Counted from the first letter of the stretch, positions 1 through 9,174 are shown. The stretch: 64,000 bases of DNA from Virgibacillus sp. MSP4-1 (GCF_010092505.1 NZ_CP048021.1:2356001-2420000); one strand, 5' to 3'. Made by a program: numbers and translations. Notes: generated from the letters alone by a model not told the origin.

Positions 1-126
1 AAAAGCCATCAGCGTGGCAACCTCATCAACAAGCTCTCTAAATTCTTTTGTTCCCGTACTTTTATCACGAATAAATGTTAATTTGTGCTGAATCAATGGA
101 TGGTCAAATACGTACACTTTTCCCAT
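1..126 (-). CDS. upp: Uracil phosphoribosyltransferase, N-terminal part (cut by window edge)
   Basis: Uracil phosphoribosyltransferase makes UMP from uracil and PRPP in pyrimidine salvage. Only the first 42 codons are inside the window. They start [15 protein letters not shown] and continue through [14 protein letters not shown], the well-conserved N-terminus of Upp; the PRPP-binding loop lies outside. The ATG at 126 is preceded by an AAAGGAGA ribosome-binding site. Upstream lies glyA, as in Bacillus subtilis, but glyA ends in its own terminator, so upp is probably transcribed separately. Confidence 0.93.
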   Translation of the reverse strand, partial: MGKVYVFDHPLIQHKLTFIRDKSTGTKEFRELVDEVATLMAF

Positions 127-310
127 GAGCCGAACTCTCCTTTATTAAAAGATATATCTTACAAATTGTACTGAAATAAAATGGCCGTTTCAACCGAATC
201 ACGGATTTCTGAAAAGTTTCATAATTGTGCCGGCATGTCCGTTTACAGATGCCAGCCTGTTCCATATTGCTGACTGCCGGAACCAGCAGATCCTTCCAAA
301 AATCTCTCAC

Positions 311-347
311 AAAAAAGACTGGCATCTATCGTCCTTTGCCAGTCTTT
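311..347 (-). terminator. Rho-independent terminator after glyA
   Basis: Read on the minus strand, an AAAGACTGGCA arm pairs with TGCCAGTCTTT across a 9-10-nt loop and is followed by a T run. It lies about 110 nt past the glyA stop and before upp. Confidence 0.85.
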
Positions 348-454
348 CTCTCAGCTGCCGGGCCTTCCTTGCCCCGGAATCAGCCTCAGCCACAGGTCGT
401 ACGGTCACGGGCTGAGAACGTCCCGGTTTTCCATAACAGGCCGGCCAAACAAAT

Positions 455-1693
455 CTACTCCTCATACAGCGGATATTTCGCTGATAAGGCTGATACACGT
501 TGTTTGGCTTCCTCCAGCTTCTCTTCGTCTTCTGTATGTTTTAACGTCAGTGCGATAACAGCCGCGATTTCATCCATGGCCTCCCCATCAAAGCCGCGGG
601 TTGTGACAGCTGCGGTTCCAATCCGTATGCCACTGGTAACGAATGGGCTTTCCGGATCGAATGGAATGGTATTTTTATTAGCCGTAATCCCTACCTCATC
701 AAGGGCTTTTTCAGCAGTTTTTCCGGTAAGTTCAAGTGGGCGCAGATCGAGCAATAGTAAATGGTTGTCTGTTCCCCCAGAAACGACACGTACCCCTTCA
801 CTTGTCAGGGATTCACCCAGACGTTTCGCGTTGTCAATAATTTGCTGTGCATACTCCTTAAAACCTGGCTCAAGCGCCTCTTTCAACGCAACAGCCTTGG
901 CAGCAATAATATGCATGAGGGGTCCGCCCTGCATGCCAGGGAAAACGGATTTATCCAGTTTCTTCGCGAATTCTTCCTGGCAGAGAACCATTCCGCCCCG
1001 TGGTCCACGTAAAGTTTTATGGGTCGTCGTTGTGACAAAATGGGCGTGTGGAACCGGATTTGGATGAAGGCCTGTGGCGACAAGTCCGGCAATATGGGCC
1101 ATGTCGACCATTAAGTATGCGCCAACCTCATCGGCAATTTCCCGGAATTTGGCAAAGTCGATTTCCCGCGGGTAGGCACTGGCTCCAGCCACAATAAGCT
1201 TTGGCTGTACCTCTTTTGCTTTCGCTAACACAGCCTCGTAATCAATTTGTTCGCTGTCCTCATCCACCCCATAGTCCACAAAGTTGTATAGAGTTCCGCT
1301 AAAGTTGACAGGGCTTCCGTGCGTTAAGTGACCCCCATGGTTTAAGTTCATCCCTAACACGGTGTCTCCTGGTTCAAGGACCGTGAAGTAGACGGCCATA
1401 TTAGCCTGAGCGCCGGAGTGAGGCTGTACGTTGGCATGGTCCGCACCGAACAGCTTCTTCGCGCGGTCACGGGCTAAATTTTCGGCAACATCGACATACT
1501 CACACCCTCCATAATAGCGGCGTCCCGGGTAGCCCTCTGCATATTTGTTGGTCATCACAGATCCTGCTGCTTCCATCACGGCTTCGGAGACAAAATTTTC
1601 CGATGCAATCAGTTCAATTTTATCCTGCTGTCGCTTTTTTTCCTTCTCAATCGCTTCCAAGATTTCCGGATCTACGTTTTGTAAATGCTCCAC
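455..1693 (-). CDS. glyA: Serine hydroxymethyltransferase
   Basis: PLP enzyme that converts serine and tetrahydrofolate to glycine and methylene-THF, the main one-carbon source. The 412-residue length is normal. The N-terminal IELIASENF motif, [13 protein letters not shown], and the PLP-lysine region [15 protein letters not shown] are all present. Translation begins at a GTG (1693), six bases after a GGAGGAG site. It heads the conserved glyA-ywlG-rpiB-ywlE order but is separated from ywlG by a 190-bp gap carrying a palindromic repeat, so co-transcription is not certain. Confidence 0.97.
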   Translation of the reverse strand: MEHLQNVDPEILEAIEKEKKRQQDKIELIASENFVSEAVMEAAGSVMTNKYAEGYPGRRYYGGCEYVDVAENLARDRAKKLFGADHANVQPHSGAQANMAVYFTVLEPGDTVLGMNLNHGGHLTHGSPVNFSGTLYNFVDYGVDEDSEQIDYEAVLAKAKEVQPKLIVAGASAYPREIDFAKFREIADEVGAYLMVDMAHIAGLVATGLHPNPVPHAHFVTTTTHKTLRGPRGGMVLCQEEFAKKLDKSVFPGMQGGPLMHIIAAKAVALKEALEPGFKEYAQQIIDNAKRLGESLTSEGVRVVSGGTDNHLLLLDLRPLELTGKTAEKALDEVGITANKNTIPFDPESPFVTSGIRIGTAAVTTRGFDGEAMDEIAAVIALTLKHTEDEEKLEEAKQRVSALSAKYPLYEE

Positions 1694-1708
1694 AGCTTTC
1701 TCCTCCTC

Positions 1709-1726
1709 ACATGATTAATCACATGT
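1709..1726. promoter_or_regulatory. Palindrome just upstream of the glyA ribosome-binding site
   Basis: TGATTAATCA is a perfect 10-bp palindrome lying inside a longer imperfect one with ACATG/CATGT arms, directly upstream of the glyA Shine-Dalgarno sequence. The position would suit an operator or a 5' mRNA structure. No regulator is recognised; chance is possible. Confidence 0.3.
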
Positions 1727-1749
1727 ATGGTTTAATGAATCATTTTCTG

Positions 1750-1850
1750 GTAAAGTGAAACTTCCATCAGTGGGGGCTTTTTCCATCCCGCACTGATGGT
1801 TAGTTGAACTTATCAGGGATTTACTGGCCGTTTATCCCTCACTTATTTTT
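1750..1850 (+). repeat. Interspersed palindromic repeat (AAACTTCCATCAGTGGGG type)
   Basis: Starts TAAAGTGAAACTTCCATC, with a CCATCAGTG arm pairing with CACTGATGG across about 17 nt. Shorter or degenerate copies recur near 27.03, 43.18, 46.07, 48.14, 53.54 and possibly 60.77 kb, always between genes. It fills the gap between ywlG and glyA. Confidence 0.6.
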
Positions 1851-1882
1851 GTTGGTTTACTCTCAAGCCTTGAAGGTGGGTA

Positions 1883-2452
1883 TTACGGCCAGTTAATTCG
1901 TGGTAAAGAATAAACGGCCCGCTCGCCTCCGATTAGTTTTGGACGGGTATAGGCGGCTGTCACATGGGCTTCCCCAAGGTTTTTTCGGCTTAACCGGACC
2001 GGGACAGCTACAGGCTTTAAGTGCATACCTATAAACGTATCCCCAATATCCATTCCTGCATGGGCCGTGATGGATTCGACCAGTACAGGCTGCTCCATAT
2101 GCCGATACGCATAGGCTGCCATCGATCCACCTGCCTTTGGTACAGGTACGGCAGAGACTTCTGTGAATGCGTATTTTTCCATCGCCGCTCGCTCGACCAC
2201 AAGAGAACGATTTAAATGTTCACAGCATTGAAACGCCAGGTGGGCACCGGTCTCTTTTTGCAGCCTCTGCATTTCCTGAAAAATAACGCTGGCAATCTCT
2301 TCACTGCCTGAGGTCCCGATTCTTTCCCCGGCAACTTCACTGGTCGAACAGCCGAGGACAAACAGCTGACCTGGCTGTAAATGCTCACCTTTGCACCAAT
2401 CGTCCACCAGTTCCTTGAGATGACTTTTGATTTCTGTCTGTAAATCAGTCAT
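1883..2452 (-). CDS. ywlG: YwlG family protein (DUF436 / UPF0340)
   Basis: Protein of unknown function, 189 residues, matching the conserved YwlG family by its LGCSTSEVAGERIGT segment near residues 33-47 and the central ALEKYAFTE-like and HAGMDIGDTFIGMHL segments. No transmembrane segment or signal peptide is visible, so it is probably cytosolic. The ATG follows an AGGTGATGG site. It sits between rpiB and glyA as in other Bacillaceae, and is probably co-transcribed with rpiB and ywlE upstream of it on the minus strand. Confidence 0.9.
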   Translation of the reverse strand: MTDLQTEIKSHLKELVDDWCKGEHLQPGQLFVLGCSTSEVAGERIGTSGSEEIASVIFQEMQRLQKETGAHLAFQCCEHLNRSLVVERAAMEKYAFTEVSAVPVPKAGGSMAAYAYRHMEQPVLVESITAHAGMDIGDTFIGMHLKPVAVPVRLSRKNLGEAHVTAAYTRPKLIGGERAVYSLPRINWP

Positions 2453-2533
2453 AGTCCATCACCTGATTCCGTGAAAAGACGGGCAGCCTGAGCCTGGCGT
2501 ATGCCCTGTCTCTTCCATAATTTTGATAAAAAC

Positions 2534-2974
2534 TTACTTATTCTCGTATTCCGTGATTTTACCGATGCGGTTTTCATGGCGGCCGCCTTCAAATTCGGTC
2601 TCCAGCCATGCTTTTACGATCTCTTTTGCCAATCCAGGTCCAATGACACGCTCTCCCATGGCAATCACGTTGGCATTGTTGTGCGCCTTAGTCATTTTCG
2701 CACTGAACACATCGTGAACGAGGGCACAGCGGATCCCTTTTACTTTGTTGGCAGAGATAGTCATACCGATACCTGTTCCGCAAATCAAAATCCCTAAATC
2801 ATAATCTCCAGCTGCAACCTTTTCCGCGGCCGGGATTCCGTAGTCAGGATAATCAACGGAGCCTTCACAGTCACAGCCCATATCGTCATACGCTATATTC
2901 ATTTCCTGTAAAAGTCCTGCAATTTCCTGCCTTAGATTGACACCACCGTGATCGGATGCGAGTACAATTTTCAT
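2534..2974 (-). CDS. rpiB: Ribose-5-phosphate isomerase B / RpiB-LacAB family sugar-phosphate isomerase
   Basis: Interconverts ribose 5-phosphate and ribulose 5-phosphate in the pentose phosphate pathway. The 146-residue protein begins MKIVLASDHGG, contains the GILICGTGIGMTISANK active-site segment (catalytic Cys near residue 66) and the HDVFSAKMTKAHNNANV segment typical of RpiB. Its position next to ywlE and ywlG agrees with YwlF of B. subtilis. The start follows a GGGGGCTG site. Allose-6-phosphate isomerase activity also occurs in the family, but the housekeeping context favours RpiB. Confidence 0.95.
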   Translation of the reverse strand: MKIVLASDHGGVNLRQEIAGLLQEMNIAYDDMGCDCEGSVDYPDYGIPAAEKVAAGDYDLGILICGTGIGMTISANKVKGIRCALVHDVFSAKMTKAHNNANVIAMGERVIGPGLAKEIVKAWLETEFEGGRHENRIGKITEYENK

Positions 2975-2992
2975 AGCGGTCAGCCCCCTTCT

Positions 2993-4282
2993 TTATTTTT
3001 CGAATTTATGAATTTGCCTGTTCAGCTGCTGTGCCTGCTGTTCCAGTTGGGCAGCCATTTGACTGATTTCTTCAATGACGGTGTTCTGCTCCTGAATCGA
3101 GGCACTTACTTCTTCTGTACCGGCCGTCGTTTCCTCGGCAATGGCTGCAACTTCCTGGGATTCCTTTGATGTTGCCTCCATTGTTTCTAGTTGTTTATCC
3201 ATCAGATCAGAAATATGCCCGACAGCATCTGCCACCTCATTGACCGATGATGATACGTTGGCAATCGCGACGTTGGATTCTTCCCCTTTAGAAGCTTCCT
3301 GTCTGGCATAGCTGACCTGACCCTGGATACGCTCGACCACACTGCTGACATCCTTTTGAATATTGGTAATAAATCCGGAAATATTCTGCACAGCATTTGA
3401 GCTTTCATCCGCCAGCTTACGAACTTCTTCGGCGACCACCGCAAAGCCCTGGCCGTGCTCCCCGGCTCTGGCCGCTTCAATCGAGGCATTTAAGGCTAAA
3501 AGATTGGTCTGTTCAGCAATTTCCCCGACTAATGTAATAATCTTTTCAACCTCTGTAGCATTTTTCTCCAGACGTTCCACCGCTTCCAGAGAGTTTTCCT
3601 GGTCTTTAGAGATATTCTGCACACTTGTAACAAGCTTTCCAATAATCCCTTTAGACTGATCAAGCGTCTCCAGCATCCCCTGTGACAGGGAATGGGAATG
3701 CTTAGCCTTCTCCTGAACCTCTCTGGCCAGTCTTGTTGCTTCCTCTACTGAATCTGCCGTTTGTAAAATCGATGACGAAGAGTTTTCGGCACCTGAGGCA
3801 ATTTCCGTGATAGTCCGGGAAATGGACGTCGCCTGCTGTTCTGCCTTCATGACCGATTCCCTGATGGCGCTCACGGACTGATTGGTCTGATCAAAATTTT
3901 TCTCTATATTTGTTATGATACCACGCAGACTGGCCAGCATGGTATTAAATGCTACCCCAAGTGAGCGAATTTCATCATCTGATTTTGACACATCGGCATC
4001 CTCTGCAATATTGCCGCTCGCTGCTTCTGTGGCAGCATCCTTCAGTTTTAACAACGGTTTAATAATCAGACCCGCTGCAAAATAAGCCAAAATTCCTGAC
4101 CAGAAAATCCCAAGCAGTAATATCAGAATTGTATAAACGGCCTCCGAAAGTCCTAAAAATGATTGCAAAATGTCACTTAAAACATAAATAAAAAAGGCGC
4201 TCGTCCCGTATGTAATCAGAGCTAAAACCGTGATGAAAACGACAAGCTTTACCCTTAAACTGAAACGGTGCTTTTCTGCCAT
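2993..4282 (-). CDS. Methyl-accepting chemotaxis protein with minimal sensor
   Basis: Transducer that signals to the CheA/CheW complex. From this start the protein has 429 residues: two hydrophobic segments near residues 10-33 and 39-68 separated by only a few polar residues, a HAMP linker ([17 protein letters not shown]), then a long coiled-coil methylation/signalling region with the hairpin tip [19 protein letters not shown]. There is almost no extracellular loop, so it probably senses an internal or membrane-borne cue. The ATG at 4282 has an AGGGGGA site 8 bases upstream; an in-frame ATG at 4327 would overlap ywlE and lacks such a site. It is inserted between rpiB and ywlE, which are adjacent in B. 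subtilis. Confidence 0.9.
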   Translation of the reverse strand: MAEKHRFSLRVKLVVFITVLALITYGTSAFFIYVLSDILQSFLGLSEAVYTILILLLGIFWSGILAYFAAGLIIKPLLKLKDAATEAASGNIAEDADVSKSDDEIRSLGVAFNTMLASLRGIITNIEKNFDQTNQSVSAIRESVMKAEQQATSISRTITEIASGAENSSSSILQTADSVEEATRLAREVQEKAKHSHSLSQGMLETLDQSKGIIGKLVTSVQNISKDQENSLEAVERLEKNATEVEKIITLVGEIAEQTNLLALNASIEAARAGEHGQGFAVVAEEVRKLADESSNAVQNISGFITNIQKDVSSVVERIQGQVSYARQEASKGEESNVAIANVSSSVNEVADAVGHISDLMDKQLETMEATSKESQEVAAIAEETTAGTEEVSASIQEQNTVIEEISQMAAQLEQQAQQLNRQIHKFEK

Positions 4283-4313
4283 TCTCGTCTCCCCCTGTTT
4301 TCCCAACGATTCC

Positions 4314-4904
4314 CTACTTATTTCCATTGTCTAACTTTTTTACAAGAAGTTCAATATATTTTTCGAGTTCGTCCAGGGTTTTTCGATAAACGTTCACATC
4401 TCCGCCAAAGGGATCCTGAATGTCCTGACTGTCCATCTGTTTCTCCAGATGATCGATTTTATTTTGAGTATCCTGTATTTTTCCATGAAGATCGGGATCA
4501 TCGGAGGATTTCACTAGGGCACGATCACTCTCCAGGGCTGCATAGGCCTCCTTAAGTTCCTGCCAGATTTCCTGCTGGCTGTCATCTACATATTCCTTTA
4601 AGGTAAATACCTTTTCCTCGGCATGTGGATACTGCATGATGATGGATTGCTTATGATTAGCCGTCATGGTCAGGATCACATCCGACCACTCAACCAGTTC
4701 AGGAGTCAGCGGCCGGGATTGATGATTAAGCTGAATTCCTTTTTGCTCCAGGATTTCTTCTGTCTGGGGCGATGCGGGTGCCCCCTGCCCGGCAAAAAGG
4801 CCCGCCGACTTCACTTCAGCATCCTTATTTTTATCCTTTAAAAGCGCTTCTGCCATCGGACTTCGACACGTGTTTCCCGTACAGACAAACAGTATATGAC
4901 TCAT
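4314..4904 (-). CDS. ywlE: Protein-arginine phosphatase, with inserted helix
   Basis: Removes phosphate from arginines phosphorylated by McsB, countering ClpCP tagging. The low-molecular-weight phosphatase loop CTGNTCRSP is at residues 8-16, including the Thr that in YwlE favours phospho-arginine, and the catalytic Asp lies in DPFG (164-167). The protein is 196 residues against about 150 in B. subtilis. The extra length is mostly residues 109-160, a charged, helix-forming stretch placed just before the DPFG loop. Neighbours rpiB and mntP confirm orthology. The ATG follows a GAGGGG site. Confidence 0.93.
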   Translation of the reverse strand: MSHILFVCTGNTCRSPMAEALLKDKNKDAEVKSAGLFAGQGAPASPQTEEILEQKGIQLNHQSRPLTPELVEWSDVILTMTANHKQSIIMQYPHAEEKVFTLKEYVDDSQQEIWQELKEAYAALESDRALVKSSDDPDLHGKIQDTQNKIDHLEKQMDSQDIQDPFGGDVNVYRKTLDELEKYIELLVKKLDNGNK

Positions 4905-5020
4905 GCTGGTACCCCCTCATTTCTTCTTAGCCAAAATATATCATTAAACAGGGAGATCTGTCACTTTTCGGGTGGGGATAAATCGGGCGGAGCTTAGCGG
5001 CGGCGCGGCGTGCGGGTGGT

Positions 5021-5890
5021 ATGCGGGGTGGCGGCTTAATTCCGGGGTGAGTGGATTGATTTTGGGTAGAATAGATGAATTTTATAAGAACCGGATCAAT
5101 TCTGGGGTGCGGGGATTGATTCCGGGAAAAACGGATCAATCCTGGGCTGTGCGGATGAATTCCCGTAAAATCGGATCAATCCCGGGATGAGCAGACGAAT
5201 TCCCGGAAAATCAGATCAATTCCGGGATGAGCAGACGAATTCCCGGAAAATCGGATCAATTCCTATAAAATTGGACGAATCTGTTTTAAAACTGGATTAA
5301 TTTTTTCCGAAATCGGATTAATTATTTCGAAAACAGGCGTAATCCCGGGGCTGTGCGGATTGATTCTGAATAAAATAGATGAATTTTATAAAAGCCGGAC
5401 CAATTCTGGGGTAGGCGGATTGATCCCAGGTTTTTCCGCTTAATTCTGGGGTGCGGGGATTGATTCCGGGAAAAACGGATCAATCCTGGGCTGTGCGGAT
5501 CAATTCCGGGAAAATCGGATCAAATCCTGGATGAGCAGACCAATTCCCGGAAAATCGGATCAATTCCTATAAAATTGGACGAATCTGTTTTAAAACTGGA
5601 TTAATTTTTTCCGAAACCGGATCAATTATTTCGAAAACAGGCTTAATCCCGGGACTGTGCGGATTGATTTTGAATAAAATAGATGAATTTTATAAAAACC
5701 GGATGAATTCCGGCCTTTTCTGCTCAATTCCCGGGACGGGCGGATCAATTCCAGTCTTTCCAGCTCAATTCCAGGGACGGGCGGATCAATTCCAGTCTTT
5801 CCCGCTCAATTCCCAGGACGTGTGGATCAATTCCGGTCTTTCCCGCTCAATTCCCGGAATTCGTCTGCTCATCCCGGGTTTTTCCGCTCG
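5021..5890. repeat. Array of degenerate 20-bp repeats (array 1)
   Basis: About 0.9 kb between ywlE and mntP contains no credible gene. From 5021 to 5280 the motif GGATCAAT or a variant (GGATTGAT, AGATGAAT, AGACGAAT) recurs exactly every 20 bp, followed by TCCGGG or TCCCGG; further on the step is 20-21 bp. A larger unit of about 300 bp is visible: the segment around 5051 recurs near 5353 and 5657. Towards 5720-5880 the units read CGCTCAATTCC. Arrays at 36.85-38.5 and 49.45-49.88 kb share the CGGMTCAATTCC core. Confidence 0.85.
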
Positions 5891-5987
5891 ATCAACCCTG
5901 GACCCAAAGCATGAAACGCCCTTCATTCCACCGGCCTGATTTTATCCCGGCCTTACCTCAGCCGCAGTCGCCCGGAATCTCCGCCAG

Positions 5988-6536
5988 TTACAATAACAAC
6001 TGTATCCCGAACGCACAGAGGATGCTGCCGCCGAGCACTTCACTGTAAGAGCCTAGTAAACTGGAGGCTTTGCGGGCGAGAAGAAAGCCGAGCCAGGTGA
6101 GCACCATGCTGAAAAAGCCGAACAGAAACAGGGCTACAACGGTCCGGACGCCGAACATACCCAGACTAAGCCCCACAGAAAAGCTGTCCAGGCTGACGGT
6201 GAGAGCAAACAGGAATAAGCCCAGTCCTCTTACTAAATAGGTATTGTTCTGTTCTGAAAAGGAATGGATAAACATTTGGATGCCTAATACAATGAGGAGG
6301 ATTCCCCCCACATAGATGGCGAAAGATCCGAATTTTTCCGATAAAATATTTCCAAGTACGATCCCAAAAAACGGCATGAAAATATGGAAAATTCCAATTA
6401 ATATTCCTATAAAAGCGATTTTCCGCAGGCGGAGATTGAGCATTCCCATTCCTAAACTGACTGAAAATGCATCCATTCCGACTGCGATGGCCATTAATGA
6501 TAAGGTCAGCCATTCTCCGATTACATATGAAATCAT
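5988..6536 (-). CDS. mntP: Manganese efflux pump
   Basis: Inner-membrane Mn(II) exporter of 182 residues with six hydrophobic helices and the two pseudo-symmetric MntP motifs, MDAFSVSLGMG in the first half and SLDSFSVGLSLG in the second, which hold the metal-site aspartates. The ATG at 6536 has GGAGGG six bases upstream, so the in-frame start ten codons earlier is unlikely. Position between ywlC and ywlE matches ywlD/mntP of B. subtilis. No yybP-ykoY-type riboswitch was recognised upstream; it probably belongs to the ywlC transcript. Confidence 0.94.
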   Translation of the reverse strand: MISYVIGEWLTLSLMAIAVGMDAFSVSLGMGMLNLRLRKIAFIGILIGIFHIFMPFFGIVLGNILSEKFGSFAIYVGGILLIVLGIQMFIHSFSEQNNTYLVRGLGLFLFALTVSLDSFSVGLSLGMFGVRTVVALFLFGFFSMVLTWLGFLLARKASSLLGSYSEVLGGSILCAFGIQLLL

Positions 6537-6608
6537 GTGAACCCTCCTCGGACATGCTACCTCCAATATATGCGGGGAGGGTTCGGTTTAGACTAGCTGT
6601 TTAGTGCC

Positions 6609-7655
6609 TCATTTTATGATTTTGGTTGCTGCTTTTTCCAGCCGGTTCATGACAGCAACCCCTACTCCCTGTTTCGGAAAGGTTTCCCCGAGGATGATAT
6701 CCACAGAGGAGTCGTTAAAGAAGCGCAGGCAATCGTATATTTTATGGGCCACTTCATGTAAATTTTTCCGTGATCCACAGCTTCTGACCGTGGCGCCCCG
6801 ATACTGTCCGGCGTGCTCCTCACTGGCAATGAGACCAACCGTGTGTCCCTCTTTTTTCAGGCGATCGATTTCCTGCTGCACCTCATCAACTCCGCCCTCG
6901 ACTAACCAAAATGGGGCATCCGGGGCATAATGGGTATATTTCATCCCGGGGGCTTTGGGCTGTTCTTTTTCATTTTTAAAATCGGTGGCGGTTTTAACCG
7001 GGCCAATAACTGCCTCAAGGTCCTCCTTAGTAGCGCCGCCCGGACGAAGGATAACGGCGGTCTCTCCTGTACAATCCACAACCGTTGATTCCACCCCTAC
7101 ACCCGTTGCTCCACCGTCCACAACTCCGTAAATTTTTCCGGTTAAATCATCTAATACATGCTTGGCGGTGGTCGGACTTGGCCGGCCGGATTGGTTGGCA
7201 CTTGGTGCGGCAACCGGAAGCTCGCAGGCCTTAAGCAACGCCTGGGCTACAGGATGATCCGGCATCCTGATTCCTACTGTGGACAAACCGGCCGTTACAT
7301 TTTCCGCGGCCGATCCATTACTCTTTAAAATAATCGTTAATGGTCCCGGCCAGAACGCATCCATTAGTTTGTGTGCCTGATCGGGAATGTCTTCAGCTAC
7401 CGTCTCCACTTGTTCACGGGTGGCGATATGGACGATTAACGGGTTATCCCCAGGCCGGCCCTTGGCTTGAAAAATTTTATCCACAGCTTCCGGAGTTGTC
7501 GCATCCGCTCCCAATCCATAAACCGTTTCAGTCGGAAAAGCTACCGCCTCCTGATTCTGAATAGCCGCAGCTGCTTCCCGAATGTTTTCGTTTGTTTCCT
7601 GAATTTCTTCCTGCTTAACGTTCCAATATTTTGTCTCGTATCGTCTGTCTGTCAT
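6609..7655 (-). CDS. ywlC: Threonylcarbamoyl-AMP synthase (Sua5/YwlC)
   Basis: Makes L-threonylcarbamoyladenylate for the t6A37 modification of ANN-decoding tRNAs. The 348-residue protein has the YrdC domain (PTETVYGLGADA near 40, KGRPGDNPLIVH, PSANQSGRPSPT) followed by a C-terminal Sua5 domain after a KAPGMKYTHYAP linker, so it is the long Sua5 form. The ATG at 7655 is 8 bases from GGGAG; a GTG three codons upstream has no spacing to that site. The gene carries one perfect DnaA box (TTATCCACA, 7477-7485) and abuts the DnaA-box cluster. Confidence 0.95.
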   Translation of the reverse strand: MTDRRYETKYWNVKQEEIQETNENIREAAAAIQNQEAVAFPTETVYGLGADATTPEAVDKIFQAKGRPGDNPLIVHIATREQVETVAEDIPDQAHKLMDAFWPGPLTIILKSNGSAAENVTAGLSTVGIRMPDHPVAQALLKACELPVAAPSANQSGRPSPTTAKHVLDDLTGKIYGVVDGGATGVGVESTVVDCTGETAVILRPGGATKEDLEAVIGPVKTATDFKNEKEQPKAPGMKYTHYAPDAPFWLVEGGVDEVQQEIDRLKKEGHTVGLIASEEHAGQYRGATVRSCGSRKNLHEVAHKIYDCLRFFNDSSVDIILGETFPKQGVGVAVMNRLEKAATKIIK

Positions 7656-7818
7656 TTCCGGCACTCCCAGATGAATTTTTTCTGTACTCTATTATGAGCT
7701 TGTTCAGGGTACGTTGGCAAGTCAGGTGGAATCTAACCGTTGAAAAGGGACTCTTTTGGAGTTTTTTAAAAGGAATATGGACCGGACTTTATGCCATTCA
7801 GGAAGGACTCTCAACCAC

Positions 7819-8003
7819 TTATCCACAAAAATTCATCTGCAACCGTTAAGAAACCCTCCTTATCCACAAATAAGGAGGGTTATGCACAGGTAGTTCACGT
7901 TATACACAAGTTTTGCACAATTTATCAAGGGGTTTTATCCACATTTGTGGATGAAGTCACAGATGTCATCCACCATTCTCCCTCTTCACTCGGTTTATCC
8001 ACA
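7819..8003 (+). promoter_or_regulatory. DnaA-box cluster at ywlC/ywlB
   Basis: Four perfect TTATCCACA boxes lie at 7819-7827, 7860-7868, 7935-7943 and 7995-8003, with one-mismatch boxes at 7880-7888 (TTATGCACA) and 7900-7908 (TTATACACA), and an inverted one-mismatch box at 7946-7954. A further perfect box is inside ywlC at 7477. B. subtilis is known to have an oriC-proximal DnaA-box cluster at ywlC that titrates DnaA; this looks like the same site. The last box lies inside ywlB coding sequence. Confidence 0.85.
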
Positions 8004-8368
8004 GAAATCGGTGGCTTGCCGGTGATTTTTTCGAATCCCCAAGTTTCAAACAGGGTATCTGTTGATAAACGATGACTGAAGACCATGAGCTGCTGGTAGC
8101 CATTTTCAGCTGCTTCGTCTTTGATCCAGTCAATGAGGCTAAGTAATAGACTTGCCTGTAGCTGCTCGGTGAAATACAGGGTTCGCAGCTGACCGATTCC
8201 CTTTTCTTTAGGAACAATCGCATAAAATCCTTTCCGATCGCCGTTGATTTCTATAAATCTACCATGGGTAAGCAGCTCGTGGCGATTCGTCTGGCTTGTC
8301 CAATGGTCACCAAAAAACGTCTCGACCGTTGTGGCATCATAGTTGCTTGCTGGCACAATATTTAACAT
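7925..8368 (-). CDS. ywlB: GNAT-family N-acetyltransferase-like protein
   Basis: A 147-residue protein that fits a small GNAT fold: a central FYAIVPKEKGIGQLRTLYF strand pair resembles the acetyl-CoA-binding region, and the C-terminal half ends in a GYQQLMVFSHRLSTDTLFETWGF segment usual for the last GNAT strands. Acceptor unknown. The position between ywlC and spoIIR corresponds to ywlB of B. subtilis; ywlA is absent. The ATG follows GGGAGTG. The 3' end contains two DnaA boxes of the adjacent cluster, so its C-terminal codons may be shaped by DNA binding. Confidence 0.75.
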   Translation of the reverse strand: MLNIVPASNYDATTVETFFGDHWTSQTNRHELLTHGRFIEINGDRKGFYAIVPKEKGIGQLRTLYFTEQLQASLLLSLIDWIKDEAAENGYQQLMVFSHRLSTDTLFETWGFEKITGKPPISVDKPSEEGEWWMTSVTSSTNVDKTP

Positions 8369-8430
8369 AAAAAATCACTCCCGCATCTTCATTTCTAGTA
8401 TTACTCTATGAAAATGGAGAGTGATGTATG

Positions 8431-9054
8431 TCAGGAAAATAGATTTTTTACCCAGTCTACAACATTATGGAACCAGTCGATGACAAAAAACTTAACTTCG
8501 ACCTTTTGTTCATCCGGTGTCGGAGTGGCTGATCCTTCCTCGGCGGATGCTACGGTTGTTCCATTTGAAAAGTCGAGAAAACAGAGGGGCGGAAACAGTA
8601 CGCACCACCAGTTATCTCCCTTCCCATCGCCAATGGTAATTAACAATGCTTCGTAGGTTCCGGCCGGGTAGACTTTGCCTCCATACAATTTGCTCGGGAA
8701 TTGGACGTCGCCAAATTTTAAATCAAATGTTTGTTTGATGTCATTTTGCTCAAGAACCTTGGCTACAATCTCTTCTATTTCCGGAAGTTTCGATTGAATC
8801 AGGTCACGTGCACCGTCGATATCATTCAGTTCGTTCACCCATTTTGTAATTTCTGCATTAACCTGATCGCGAATTTCACGTTTTACTTCCTGGTCCTTTT
8901 CGCTGTTCGAATGAGCCAATATTCGCAGACGAATCGATTCGTCCGGGATTACCTGATATTGTTCTTCCTGATTCCCATTAGAATTTCCGTACCCTATCAT
9001 TGGATTATAAAAAAATATAAATGCACTTACAAAGATAAAAATCAACTTTTTCAT
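8431..9054 (-). CDS. spoIIR: Stage II sporulation protein R
   Basis: Forespore-secreted signal that activates the SpoIIGA protease, leading to pro-sigma-E processing in the mother cell. The 207-residue protein has an N-terminal signal peptide (hydrophobic residues 4-20), then the conserved IPDESIRLRILAHSNS segment and the GDNWWCVLFPPLCFLDF signature near residues 145-161. A low-complexity acidic/Pro segment and an amphipathic tail follow. In B. subtilis the gene is transcribed by sigma-F; no clear sigma-F promoter was identified here. The ATG follows an AAGGGGGC site. Confidence 0.95.
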   Translation of the reverse strand: MKKLIFIFVSAFIFFYNPMIGYGNSNGNQEEQYQVIPDESIRLRILAHSNSEKDQEVKREIRDQVNAEITKWVNELNDIDGARDLIQSKLPEIEEIVAKVLEQNDIKQTFDLKFGDVQFPSKLYGGKVYPAGTYEALLITIGDGKGDNWWCVLFPPLCFLDFSNGTTVASAEEGSATPTPDEQKVEVKFFVIDWFHNVVDWVKNLFS

Positions 9055-9174
9055 GATTCTTCTGCCCCCTTAACCTTGCGTTCTGTTCACAAGTATGGGC
9101 AGCAATCTAGCAATTTATACATCCAGTTTTAAAATTTTTCAGTTTGATAGATTTTGTTTTCCTTTCAGCGTCTA

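Noticed and set aside
225-1067. Plus-strand frame of 280 codons
   Set aside because: Antisense shadow of glyA with no ribosome-binding site or family resemblance.
5100-5560. Noc-binding sites (ATTTCCCGGGAAAT) in array 1
   Set aside because: TTCCGGGAAAAT and ATTCCCGGAAAAT look similar, but none matches the full palindrome and array 2 lacks the GGGAAA half altogether.
5021-5890. CRISPR array
   Set aside because: Units are contiguous and degenerate at 20 bp with no unique spacers and no cas genes nearby.
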